From Globobulimina sp. (Eukaryota > Foraminifera > Rotaliida), in the NCBI GenBank assembly GCA_003354225.1, contig PIVH01000289.1, forward strand, positions 1-6,463: DNA of 6,463 bases, read 5' to 3'. The notes below the pieces were generated by a model. It saw nothing but the letters and a program-made list of their open reading frames with translations, did not search any database and was not told the DNA's origin. Positions 1 through 6,463 of the stretch are shown here, piece by piece (position 1 is the first letter of the stretch; each line of letters opens with the position of its first letter). Both the position numbers and the translations under genes were made by a program.

Positions 1-6
1 CGTATC

Positions 7-282
7 AAAACAATATTCGGTATACTAGGTTTTGCTGAACAGTATCTTATATATTGTTTTGGAATATTGTAAAACTTGGACTTTTTTCAGAGTCCATTTA
101 AACAGTGTCATAAACAAACTGTTGCTAGAAATCATTGTTTGTAGTTTGTTTTTGCATAAATAAAAACAATATACAAACAAACAAGCCAAATTTTCACCTG
201 AGTTTTCTAAACAATCTGTTACCTATTGTTTTTACATAATTAAAACAGACTTGCATACAAAAACTCATATATAAAACAATAT
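7..282. repeat. Dispersed decamer AAAACAATAT (three direct copies, one inverted)
   Basis: Direct copies at 7-16, 163-172 and 273-282, and an exact inverted copy (ATATTGTTTT) at 51-60. A looser direct repeat, GTTTTTGCATAAATAAAAACA at 148-168 versus GTTTTTACATAATTAAAACA at 228-247, lies 80 bp apart. In DNA this AT-rich some recurrence is expected by chance, but four exact decamers in 282 bp is more than I would expect. Confidence 0.55.
77..151. repeat. Two small inverted repeats in the flank
   Basis: TGGACT (77-82) pairs with AGTCCA (91-96) around an 8-nt loop. AAACAAACT (112-120) pairs perfectly with AGTTTGTTT (143-151) around a 22-nt loop. They could form hairpins. Nothing links them to a known element. 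Confidence 0.5.
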
Positions 283-288
283 TTTATT
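283..288 (-). terminator. Poly(A) signal AATAAA for the large gene
   Basis: Canonical AATAAA on the minus strand, 94 nt past the stop codon. It is followed about 15-40 nt downstream by T/G-rich sequence (GAGTTTTTGTATG, then GTCTGTTTT), the usual arrangement for a eukaryotic cleavage site. This would give a short 3' UTR ending near 255-270. Confidence 0.65.
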
Positions 289-381
289 ACACAGAAACAT
301 TCATGGGATGACATAGTGATTTGAAAGCAAACAAGTTGATCATATACGCATAACAAATATTATTTTATATCTAAAATTAAA

Positions 382-3167
382 TTAAAAAAACATAAATTTG
401 TCAGGAGGTTTTCTGAAATTCAGAAATATTTCAGAAGATGTAACAAATTCTTTATCTGGAGCCTTTCTTAATTCTGCACCATTCAAATCCATTTCTTTAA
501 TTTCAACACAAAGGTTTGCTTTATCTGGAGGTTTCCTTAAATGTATACCAGACACATCATATCCATTCCAACCTATTCCCACCATTTCAACACTAATCTC
601 TGGCATCTTATGTAATCGAACTGGATTTACCATATCATTATGAGTACACATATCTGCCCAAATTGATTTGATTTGAACAAATTGTATTAATTTTTGAGTG
701 ACTTTCTGTGAAATTAAATGAATAATAAAATCCTCGATATGTTCTTCTGTAAAAATGTGGGTGTTATATATATCCAACAAAGATCCATGCAATTTAAATA
801 AAATATTGAGATTGGATACTAATTGTTTATGCGTTTTAAACTTTAATATTTGATTTATTAAAATCCGCAAATTATTAACTGCGCACTGATTTGACGTACT
901 GCATAATTTGTACAGTTCATAATCAATAGCATTTATTGTACACATCAAATTCATACATTTCGTTTCATCTGAAAACAAATCAAATCTTTTTAGAATTAGC
1001 ATTGCTTTCTCAACCCATGGAATTTGCAGTTTCGTAATACCTGATAAATACTCAATGTGATTTGTATGAGCAGTGACAGTGTATGATTTGTAACCACCAT
1101 TCATATACTGATTATTTTCTTGATTTCTATTTTGGAGTAAAAGTGGATTCTGAGAATTACGCAGTGAACAAATACGATCCGATTGAATATGATATATTTT
1201 TGATGGCGTCAATAATGATTTGATTTTATTCTTTTTTGCAATTGTTAACAATTGAGCTAATTTGTCATTATCTATCTCTTTAACTGCAAATATTTTCTGA
1301 TGTAAAAAACAAGTATCATTTAATACTTTTTTTACAACAGACGGTGCTTGAAATACTTCATCTAAATAGCCAACAGCGCCCAACGTCTGTAATATTTCGT
1401 GTGATAATAGTCTTTCTACACTAATTTCAGTTGCTTCGCTATTTTCGATATTGACAAATATCTCGCTTCTTAATTTCGGGAAAGAATTTTGAATTCGCAA
1501 CATTTTGGTCCAGTCATCATCTGTTGAACATACAAATGCAAAAAAAAGAGAAGGCGTAATTGCATTATTCAAATATTTGGAATATAACGGGTTAGATGGA
1601 ATAATTACTTCAAATAATGGCCCATGTACATCTTGCTGAAAATTATGTTGGTTTTTTTCTTTCCATTCGCAATAGGCATTAAGTGCAATATAATTAACCG
1701 TTGCCACATAATTAGAATTATCCTGATCGTCATCATATACTGTATAGTCAAACACCTTCATTTGATCATCATTGTTGTCTTCACTGTAATCATCATTATT
1801 ATTGTAATCATTATTAGCTTTGTTGCAATCATTGTTGTTGTCATCATCATCATTGTTGTTGTTGTCATCTTGCTCTGAATCCTTTTGTTTCTTGTTGACA
1901 GACAAGAATTGCAATTCGACATATTTTTTAACAAAAAGATTAAATTGATCGTAGAGTGTAATACATTCAATTTGTTGCATAGCATCATTCATTTGGTTAA
2001 AGTCTTTAATAAGATAATGATTTGCATACCATATCGTTTTCATCATGCTGCACATATTCCAATTACATAAAACAGAAACTGTTTTTGGAATTATTTGTTT
2101 GTCATAGTTATTTACTATGCCTTGATTGTTTGTAAATTTTACTAAATAATATACATCACTGCTTGTTTTATGTATAAATTCACAAAAAAATATCATATTA
2201 ATATATGGTGTCTCGCGGAAAGAATATAAATATTTTGTATTTTGAATTGCTTTCTTTGTATAGTCTCGGTCAAAATCTTGTGGATAGACAGCAAACATAG
2301 ATTCATTAAAAATGATTTTTCCACATTCTACAATAGAGAGCTGTGCGGATTCGCCATTAAAATCATATTTAAATGGTTCAATCTTTTCTTCGCTTAATAT
2401 TGATATGGACTGTGGTTTTTTTTTGGGTTTTGGTGTTGGTGTTGCAGATTTGGAAGATGTTTTTTTAGATTGGGACAGATATCGATATTGTAATGGTTTA
2501 TATTCTACCTTTGGTTTCCATTCTTTTGGTTTCTGTGGTATAAACCGTTTGCCATAAAGTTGAGTGTCCGGAATAAACTGTTTATCCATCCAAATATTGT
2601 CTAATTTATTATTCACCGTCATCGCTGTAATTTGCTTTAATGCTTCGCGGGGATTTGATAAATTTATTTCTTGTAATAATGTCGGAAATGTGATGCTGAC
2701 TTTTGTTACAAATTTTGTAACGCCTGGGAATGATAACGTTGACAGAAACTCATTTTGAATGGATTTATTCTTTTTTCGCTTATTTTCATCTGCAATTTTA
2801 AGATTCTTGCCTGTATGCTTGTACTTGGCTACCCACTTTTTGGGCCATTGAGTTCGTTCTGTACTTTTGGAGCCAGGCATTTTTCGTAATTGACTAATTA
2901 TTTGTCTACTAAATTCAACAACGACCGGTAATTTCCTTTCTAATTCTGTTTTTGTACCGTCCATTTTATCAATTTCTGCGAAAAGAACTTCTCTGTCAGG
3001 TGCTACGTTATCGGTTACTTTCTCCTTATATGTTGTGTCACTTTCAACAAACACTAAAAAGTGTTGTGTTTTATTCGTAACAAACGTCCATCTCCCGACC
3101 ATATGAGCATGTGTGAATTTGTTATCTACATGTATCGCTTTAAATATTTTATCATTGGCACGATTCT
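382..3167 (-). CDS. Exon E, terminal coding exon with Asn/Asp tract and RKPPDK repeat tail
   Basis: Encodes residues 984-1910 and ends at TAA 384-382. The first ATG (3102) is residue 1005 and is not needed as a start. Features in order: a beta-rich start (RWTFVTNKTQHFLVFV, about 1008-1023); basic patch NKRKKNK (about 1111-1117); a Ser/Thr/Pro/Lys-rich linker with KPKPKKK (about 1216-1234) that could be a nuclear localisation signal; a folded-looking part (about 1240-1405); an Asn/Asp-rich tract (1415-1451); then about 400 residues of mixed helical sequence with leucine-rich helices near 1755-1815. The last 55 residues hold three (L/F)RK(P/A)PDK repeats. Internal introns that are multiples of three and lack stops cannot be excluded by eye. 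No catalytic motif or family recognised. If the splicing model is wrong, this would stand alone as a 906-residue protein starting at 3102. Confidence 0.8.
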
Positions 3168-6100
3168 CTGTACATTAAACAAATAAGTGATACACGAAAT
3201 TTTTTCGCAAGACCGAAAGCAAACAAAACTTGGATATATTGATGAATAATTGATTTTTATAGTTTCATTTTCTTCATTTATAATATTTAAGATTTCAATA
3301 TCGTCATCAGTATGAAGCTCAGAGGCACCATCAATGTTACTGTCTGGAATATGCATCTCCTTCTTCGAATTATTGCTGTTGCCACCAAAAATGTTCACTT
3401 TTTGGGTTGTTAATTCTTTCATAATTAGTTTTTGTCTGTCAAACATTCCAGACAGTTCACTCGACAGAATCCATTTTTTTAATTTGGCTGATTCAATCTG
3501 AACATTTCTTATTTTGTTAAATTTGTTTGCTGGATTTACAGTGGCAGATTTCCAATGTAAAATACTCTTCGCCACTTGGGTGTAGTACGTTTGGATAAAT
3601 TCGCCTTTTTCAAAATCTGCTTTGGTTAAATGTAACAACTGTTGAGTTGTCCTTATTGGTGGAAACTGCGATGTTCCTTTAATGTAAAATGATCTTTCTT
3701 GATTGGATATTGCATTGATTGAAGTTTGCGCGTTTAAAATTGATAGAGGTTGTTTGTACGTCGACTCATATTTAATATCATCAATTTTTTGTTTTTTATT
3801 AGCTGACGGCGATGCTGCTTTATTCGCTTTCTCATTTTTTGAGGTTTTAATTGGTTGGTATTGAGATGGTACATGTTTTATCAAATCCTTTTGCGCGTAA
3901 AGTTCCCGTTCTTTGCCTTGTGATGCTAATTCTTTGGCAACCACATTCATATTATATTTGCCTATGATACTACAGGCAAAGAATGTTTCTAAATCTTTCA
4001 TAGTAAATATAACAAACCTTAAATATTGATGTATTTCATCGGCATTATCGTAATGGTCTCCTAATGATGCCAGTCGTGGAGTTGATTCTCTCCTTAAAAA
4101 AGGAGCACCTAACTCAAAACATGTTTGACAGGTTGTTTGCCCTAAACCTGCGTAGCATAACATACATAAAGGATATGGTATCTTTCCCGCTTTAATACCT
4201 TTAACAAACTCAGAAGCAACACCCCAGAATATAGCCCAAATAATATAAAAAATACATTCCACAAAACAAAATCCTGCCTCCTTTTTGGCACTTGTCCTAA
4301 ATTTAACTTTTCCAACAGTTTCAAATTGACATTTTTCCGATGTAAAAGATATCCATGAATTACCATACATTGTGGAAAATCCGAGGCGAAAGTTACCAAT
4401 TTTCAACCAGTATATTGAATCAACTGCATCTCTGCAAAAAATAGATGTTTCAATGGCATGATTTATCCAACACCATCCGATTTGTGAGAAAAAACGATCT
4501 GAAATTGTTGATAAAAATGATCTGAAAAGGAGAATTGAAATGATTTTGAATATTTAACTTTTCCGTAATTTACTCGGACCATTCTTCTGTAAATGCGCAT
4601 ATTTCGAATGGATGAATTTTTTTTCAGTTACAGTCCAGTAATTAACAATTTGTGGATTATACACTGTATTTTCAGAGGTAAAGCCAAACGCGGTAAGTCG
4701 GTCAAGTTGTACTGGTTTCCATATTTCGGTCATTGAATGTTTTTTGACGTTGAAAGCAAAAGCTTGTGCTGTACTGATACTTTTTTGGGGTCTGGTAATG
4801 CCGGCAATTGGTGTTTTGATTATTTCCCATTTATCGTTTTTATTTCGCATTTTTTTTTGGATACATGCGAGAATGGAACTGGTGAATGGATATACTGCGT
4901 TGGCTATATCAATGTGAGGAAAATAATTCCAAATTAGTGAATCAGACGGAGGGGGTGGTCCTTGTAGAGATGGTAATAAACGTTTAAAATAATTTTTAGA
5001 CTCTAAACTTTGAGATATTGTTTCATCGATATTTTCATTTTCTTTGTCGTCATCAACATCCATATTTTCATTTTCTTTGTCATCATCCACATCCATCCGT
5101 TCATTGTCTAAATTAAATTGGCATGCTGTAATTTGAATCAATTTATTCGCAGAGTTAATTAAAATAGGTATCCATTTTTTGGCCATCGCAATATCTTCTT
5201 GGCATGAATCATGCACTAATTTTCCTTGATTTGTGTTGATATCAAAGTGAGCAGATAGTAAACACTTGGATGACTCTTTGTGTTTGCTTTTGAGTTTTGT
5301 TAATTCTGCTGTTATATCTGTCAATGATCCATTTTCTTGTAGGTTCATATAATATTTTGGCGATTTTTCTGTAAATAGATTCAATTTAATTTTAAACATC
5401 ATAATTGCAAAAACACAAACGCTGTTCCTCGAAAAAAAATGAGAAACGCATTATAGTAAAATACAATGTTGTACCTGCAATTTCATTTTGTTTTGTTTTT
5501 GATACTTGCTGTTGTTGTTCGTATCGTTTCATTTCGGTGATTTGTTGTTTGATTAATATTTGTCTATCTTGTACTTCTTGCTGCCGTTTGTTAAGTACTG
5601 AGTCGAAATGTGTCAAAAGAGTAACATCTTGAATGACGAGATTGGCAGCCAAGTCGTATATATCCTCGGTCAATACATAAATTATATGTAATAAATTGTA
5701 CGTATCATCTTTAATTAAAAATGACGTGTTGTCATATTTATTCATCCAATTTGTAACTCGGGCCTGTAATTCTGTCATGGGCATTGATAATAGATGAACA
5801 AATGTAATAGAATGGGGTCCAAACGGGTTTAAGTCACAAAACAAGTGATTGATGTCAAAAGCCAATGCATCTTTACATTTTTGTAATATAGATATATGTA
5901 TCTCTGTCATTGTAGCTACATAATTAATGCAAGTATTCTCTTTCAATAAATCTTTAAATATAAAATCAGTGGTTGCTAAATCTTTTTCTGTATAAATATT
6001 GTGTGTCTGAAATGTATGCTCAATATTTGAAAGGTTACATACCATAATCATAAAATACATGAAACATTTGCTCTGTTTGTAAACATAATCCATTAAAATT

Positions 6101-6411
6101 AATATCAATGTTCGGGTCGATTAATTCATCATCGGTGAAACTCATTTCTGAATATGTGTCCTCTAAATTTGACATAAAAACGTTACAATCCATTGCTGCC
6201 ACTCTTGATATTTCTCTGTATCTAATATCGGTGTCTGGCAAAGACATAAGTGTTTTGCAAACAATGGTTCCTGCGAGATCGTCATTGCCAGTCTCATCAA
6301 AGGCAAAATTCGCGTCTGTAAACGCCCAATGTATCAAACTTGGCACAGTTAACTGGGAACTTTTAGAATATTCACATAGAATTCGCATAGGCGTATTTGC
6401 ATTACCTTTAG
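382..6411 (-). CDS. Large multi-exon gene of unknown function, 3' part (five exons, C-terminal 1910 residues)
   Basis: Proposed coding join on the minus strand: 6411-6043, 5987-5475, 5368-4574, 4498-3230, 3167-382. Donors are GTATGT, GTACAA, GTAAAT and (weak) GTTTTG. Acceptors end TACAG, TACAG, TTCAG and TACAG, and the acceptor opening the first exon is AACAG. Every junction is phase 1, and the total length keeps a single open frame to TAA at 384-382. The alternative, five separate genes, is unlikely: the fourth frame has no usable ATG at its head, the fifth frame is open for 22 codons before its first ATG, and each frame runs only a few codons past its splice donor. The gene continues beyond the right edge. 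I recognise no family. Visible parts are a coiled coil, an acidic repeat, a CxxC pair, basic patches, an Asn/Asp tract and a C-terminal RKPPDK repeat tail. Standard genetic code fits. Host gene versus mobile-element gene is undecided. Confidence 0.8.
397..540 (-). repeat. Three diverged C-terminal heptad repeats, (L/F)RK(P/A)PDK
   Basis: Units at 540-520 (LRKPPDK), 471-451 (LRKAPDK) and 417-397 (FRKPPDK), with starts 23 and 18 residues apart. The units share most bases (for example a TTTATCTGGAG core on the plus strand in two of them). The linkers have lost visible identity except for Leu-Asn just before the second and third units. The last unit lies four residues from the C-terminus. Function unknown; the pattern looks like an array of short binding motifs. 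Confidence 0.85.
1762..1872 (-). repeat. Asn/Asp low-complexity tract (AAT/GAT-type trinucleotide runs)
   Basis: About 37 codons made almost wholly of Asn and Asp with a few Ser, Tyr, Glu and Cys, from imperfect AAY/GAY trinucleotide runs on the minus strand. It is in frame within exon E and flanked by Lys-rich and Tyr/Asp-rich sequence. It is likely a disordered linker and probably length-variable by replication slippage. On the plus strand the same DNA reads as runs of Ile and Val, which produces a spurious hydrophobic frame. Confidence 0.9.
3168..3229 (-). other. Intron 4 (about 62 nt, phase 1; donor uncertain)
   Basis: The acceptor AATGTACAG ending at 3168 fits a phase-1 join. It also explains why the last frame is open for 22 codons before its first ATG. 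The best short donor in phase is CCAA|GTTTTG at 3229, which is weak but heads a T-rich stretch. The alternative GACA|GTAACA at 3340 is also phase 1, would give 173 nt, and would remove an acidic segment that looks coding. Either choice keeps the frame. Confidence 0.5.
3230..4498 (-). CDS. Exon D, with hydrophobic segment and CxxC-x8-CxxC zinc-ribbon-like motif
   Basis: Encodes residues 561-982 if the donor at 3230/3229 is right. No ATG begins this frame. A TTG at 4406 is sometimes scored as a start, but the frame is open for 30 further codons upstream to the acceptor. It begins with an aromatic- and Cys-rich stretch (residues about 561-635), then a hydrophobic segment around CIFYIIWAIFWGVA (about 641-654) and CMLC-x8-CQTC (Cys 671, 674, 683, 686), with His 708 nearby. 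Together this looks like a buried core next to a structural zinc site; a membrane segment is the alternative. A Lys-rich linker with NKKQKID (about 793-799) resembles a nuclear localisation signal. The end is acidic and disordered. Family not recognised. The 3' boundary is uncertain (3230 or 3341). Confidence 0.68.
4119..4166 (-). other. Putative zinc-binding motif CxxC-x8-CxxC
   Basis: Four cysteines in two CxxC knuckles eight residues apart (CMLC and CQTC), preceded by a Pro-Tyr-Pro turn and followed by Phe-Glu-Leu-Gly. This spacing is typical of zinc ribbons in general. It occurs in many unrelated nucleic-acid-binding and structural proteins and does not identify a family. Confidence 0.6.
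4499..4573 (-). other. Intron 3 (75 nt, phase 1), with a competing upstream acceptor
   Basis: The donor is CCGA|GTAAAT and the chosen acceptor is AACAATTTCAG ending at 4499, joining A to AT (Asn) and keeping the frame. A stronger-looking acceptor, CTCCTTTTCAG, ends 23 nt earlier at 4522. Its use would shift the frame and reach a TAA after 19 codons, so it would not give the long product. Confidence 0.68.
4574..5368 (-). CDS. Exon C, with duplicated acidic KEN-containing 11-mer
   Basis: Encodes residues 296-559 (795 nt, symmetric 1-1 exon). It starts with a Lys/Glu-rich helical part (residues about 296-330) and then a folded-looking stretch with Cys at 330, 350 and 377. At residues 386-407 it has two perfect copies of an acidic 11-mer, MDVDDDKENEN. 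After a Ser-rich linker comes GPPPPSD (about residue 430) and then a region rich in Trp, Tyr and Phe that looks globular. The exon is interrupted at CCGA|GTAAAT; read-through would add six codons and stop at 4554. No family recognised. The acidic repeat and proline run suggest a flexible hinge between two folded parts. Confidence 0.74.
5031..5096 (-). repeat. 33-bp tandem duplication (2 copies) coding MDVDDDKENEN twice
   Basis: Copies lie at 5096-5064 and 5063-5031. They are identical in protein and differ at only two third-codon positions in DNA, so the duplication is fairly recent or kept homogeneous. It is in frame within exon C. Each copy contains the tripeptide KEN. Confidence 0.95.
5369..5474 (-). 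other. Intron 2 (106 nt, phase 1)
   Basis: The donor is GCAG|GTACAA and the acceptor is TCTATTTACAG. The T-rich interior and the phase match (G + AA = Glu) make this the clearest intron in the window. The tandem ATGs at 5402 and 5399, which would otherwise look like the start of the downstream frame, fall inside it. Confidence 0.85.
5475..5987 (-). CDS. Exon B, with Gln-rich coiled coil
   Basis: Encodes residues 125-294 (513 nt, a symmetric 1-1 exon that could be skipped without a frameshift). The first two thirds are mixed hydrophobic and polar and look folded, with a segment NPFGPHSITFVHLL at about residues 177-190. Residues about 254-291 form a strongly charged, Gln-rich helix (KRQQEVQDRQILIKQQITEM and onward) with heptad-like spacing, so a coiled coil and thus oligomerisation is likely. 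The ATG codons further upstream in this frame (6108, 6051 and nearby) lie in exon A sequence or in the intron and are not taken as starts. No family recognised. Confidence 0.72.
5988..6042 (-). other. Intron 1 (55 nt, phase 1)
   Basis: It begins GTATGT, a near-ideal donor, and ends TTTATACAG. Joining the base G of the upstream exon to AA of the next makes a Glu codon and restores the open frame of exon B. A nearer acceptor (TTTCAG, giving 36 nt) would put the downstream exon out of frame, so the 55-nt form is chosen. It contains in-frame stops, so retention would truncate the protein. Confidence 0.75.
6043..6411 (-). CDS. Exon A (first exon in window, internal exon of the large gene)
   Basis: Encodes residues 1-123 plus the first base of codon 124. 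The frame is open from a TAA at 6418-6416. That stop lies inside the upstream intron, because an AACAG acceptor ends at 6412 and opens the exon in phase 1. An internal ATG at 6388 could be read as a start, but eight in-frame codons precede it after the acceptor and the region above looks intronic, so I treat this as an internal exon. The peptide is globular in character, with a motif-like run around LPDTDIRYREISRVAAMDC (residues about 59-77) and an acidic stretch (SFTDDELIDPNID) near its end. I do not recognise a domain. The exon ends in TATG before a consensus GTATGT donor; read-through would stop two codons later. Confidence 0.72.
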
Positions 6412-6463
6412 CTGTTTATGGATGTGTTTATTTCAACGTAAAATATTAATTGCATTAGAAATA
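6412..6463 (-). other. 3' end of an upstream intron (partial)
   Basis: On the minus strand this ends CATCCATAAACAG before exon A. A branch-site-like TTTCTAAT lies about 45-50 nt before the acceptor. The frame of exon A meets TAA at 6418-6416 here, as expected of intron. The donor lies outside the window. Confidence 0.55.

Larger units (their letters stand above)
1..381. other. 3' UTR and non-coding AT-rich flank
   Basis: No open frame of note on either strand. Positions of about 260-381 are the 3' UTR of the large gene. The rest is AT-rich with recurring AAACAA/TTGTTT words and small inverted repeats. A plus-strand AATAAA at 159-164 could serve a converging gene from the left, but nothing in the window supports such a gene. 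Confidence 0.6.

Noticed and set aside
159-164. Plus-strand AATAAA as the poly(A) signal of a gene entering from the left
   Set aside because: No plus-strand coding sequence precedes it in the window, and the hexamer is common in AT-rich DNA.
1624-1878. Plus-strand hydrophobic frame rich in Ile and Val, like a membrane peptide
   Set aside because: It is the antisense shadow of the Asn/Asp codon runs in exon E; the hydrophobicity is a by-product of AAT/GAT repeats.
4142-4406. Separate gene starting at the TTG/ATG codons near 4406 or 4399
   Set aside because: TTG starts are not expected in a eukaryotic nuclear gene, and the correct frame is open upstream to the intron 3 acceptor. The 85-codon frame is an overlapping shadow.
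5392-5474. C-terminal tail of the exon B frame (Phe/Cys-rich) as real protein
   Set aside because: It lies between a good donor (GTACAA) and a strong acceptor and is out of frame with the next exon; read as intron 2.
6043-6411. Exon A as an exonuclease segment of a family B DNA polymerase (D in the AAMDCNVF context)
   Set aside because: Only one acidic residue fits; the expected Tyr four residues before it and the polymerase motifs downstream are absent.
382-6411. Assignment to a specific virus or transposon family from the CxxC motif and large size
   Set aside because: The CxxC spacing is generic, and no polymerase, integrase, capsid or transposase signature can be seen, so no name is justified.
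6108-6449. Plus-strand 113-codon frame over the right end
   Set aside because: Antisense to exon A, which has the better coding character and fits the splice model.

Overview
This window is eukaryotic nuclear or nuclear-type DNA. It is AT-rich, its reading frames are joined by recognisable GT...AG introns, and the proteins carry Asn/Asp low-complexity runs of the kind common in AT-rich invertebrate and protist genomes. No bacterial ribosome-binding sites, operon structure or RNA genes were seen. The species cannot be named from the sequence.

Nearly the whole window (382-6411) is the minus-strand 3' part of one large spliced gene. At first sight there are five minus-strand open frames (about 117, 238, 282, 426 and 906 codons). 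Their overlapping tails, the missing or badly placed ATGs, and phase-matched splice sites indicate five exons of a single coding sequence: 6411-6043, 5987-5475, 5368-4574, 4498-about 3230 and 3167-382. They are separated by short introns of 55, 106, 75 and probably 62 nt. Every junction, including the acceptor that opens the first exon, is phase 1. Joined, the exons give the C-terminal 1910 residues of a protein whose N-terminus lies beyond the right edge of the window. A poly(A) signal sits at 283-288, about 95 nt past the stop codon.

I do not recognise the protein. It carries, in order: a well-conserved-looking but unidentified N-terminal stretch; a Gln-rich coiled coil; a twice-repeated acidic 11-mer containing KEN; a hydrophobic segment followed by a CxxC-x8-CxxC zinc-ribbon-like motif; several basic patches that could be nuclear localisation signals; an Asn/Asp tract; a long, apparently folded helical C-terminal part; and a tail with three (L/F)RK(P/A)PDK repeats. 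The combination of probable metal binding, nuclear-type basic patches and great size would fit a DNA-handling protein of a large mobile or virus-derived element as well as a host protein. No catalytic domain is visible in this part, so that remains speculation.

Positions 1-381 hold the 3' UTR and a non-coding AT-rich flank with several short direct and inverted repeats. Positions 6412-6463 are the 3' end of an upstream intron. Residue numbers below count from the split codon that opens the first exon in this window (residue 1 = codon 6412-6410).
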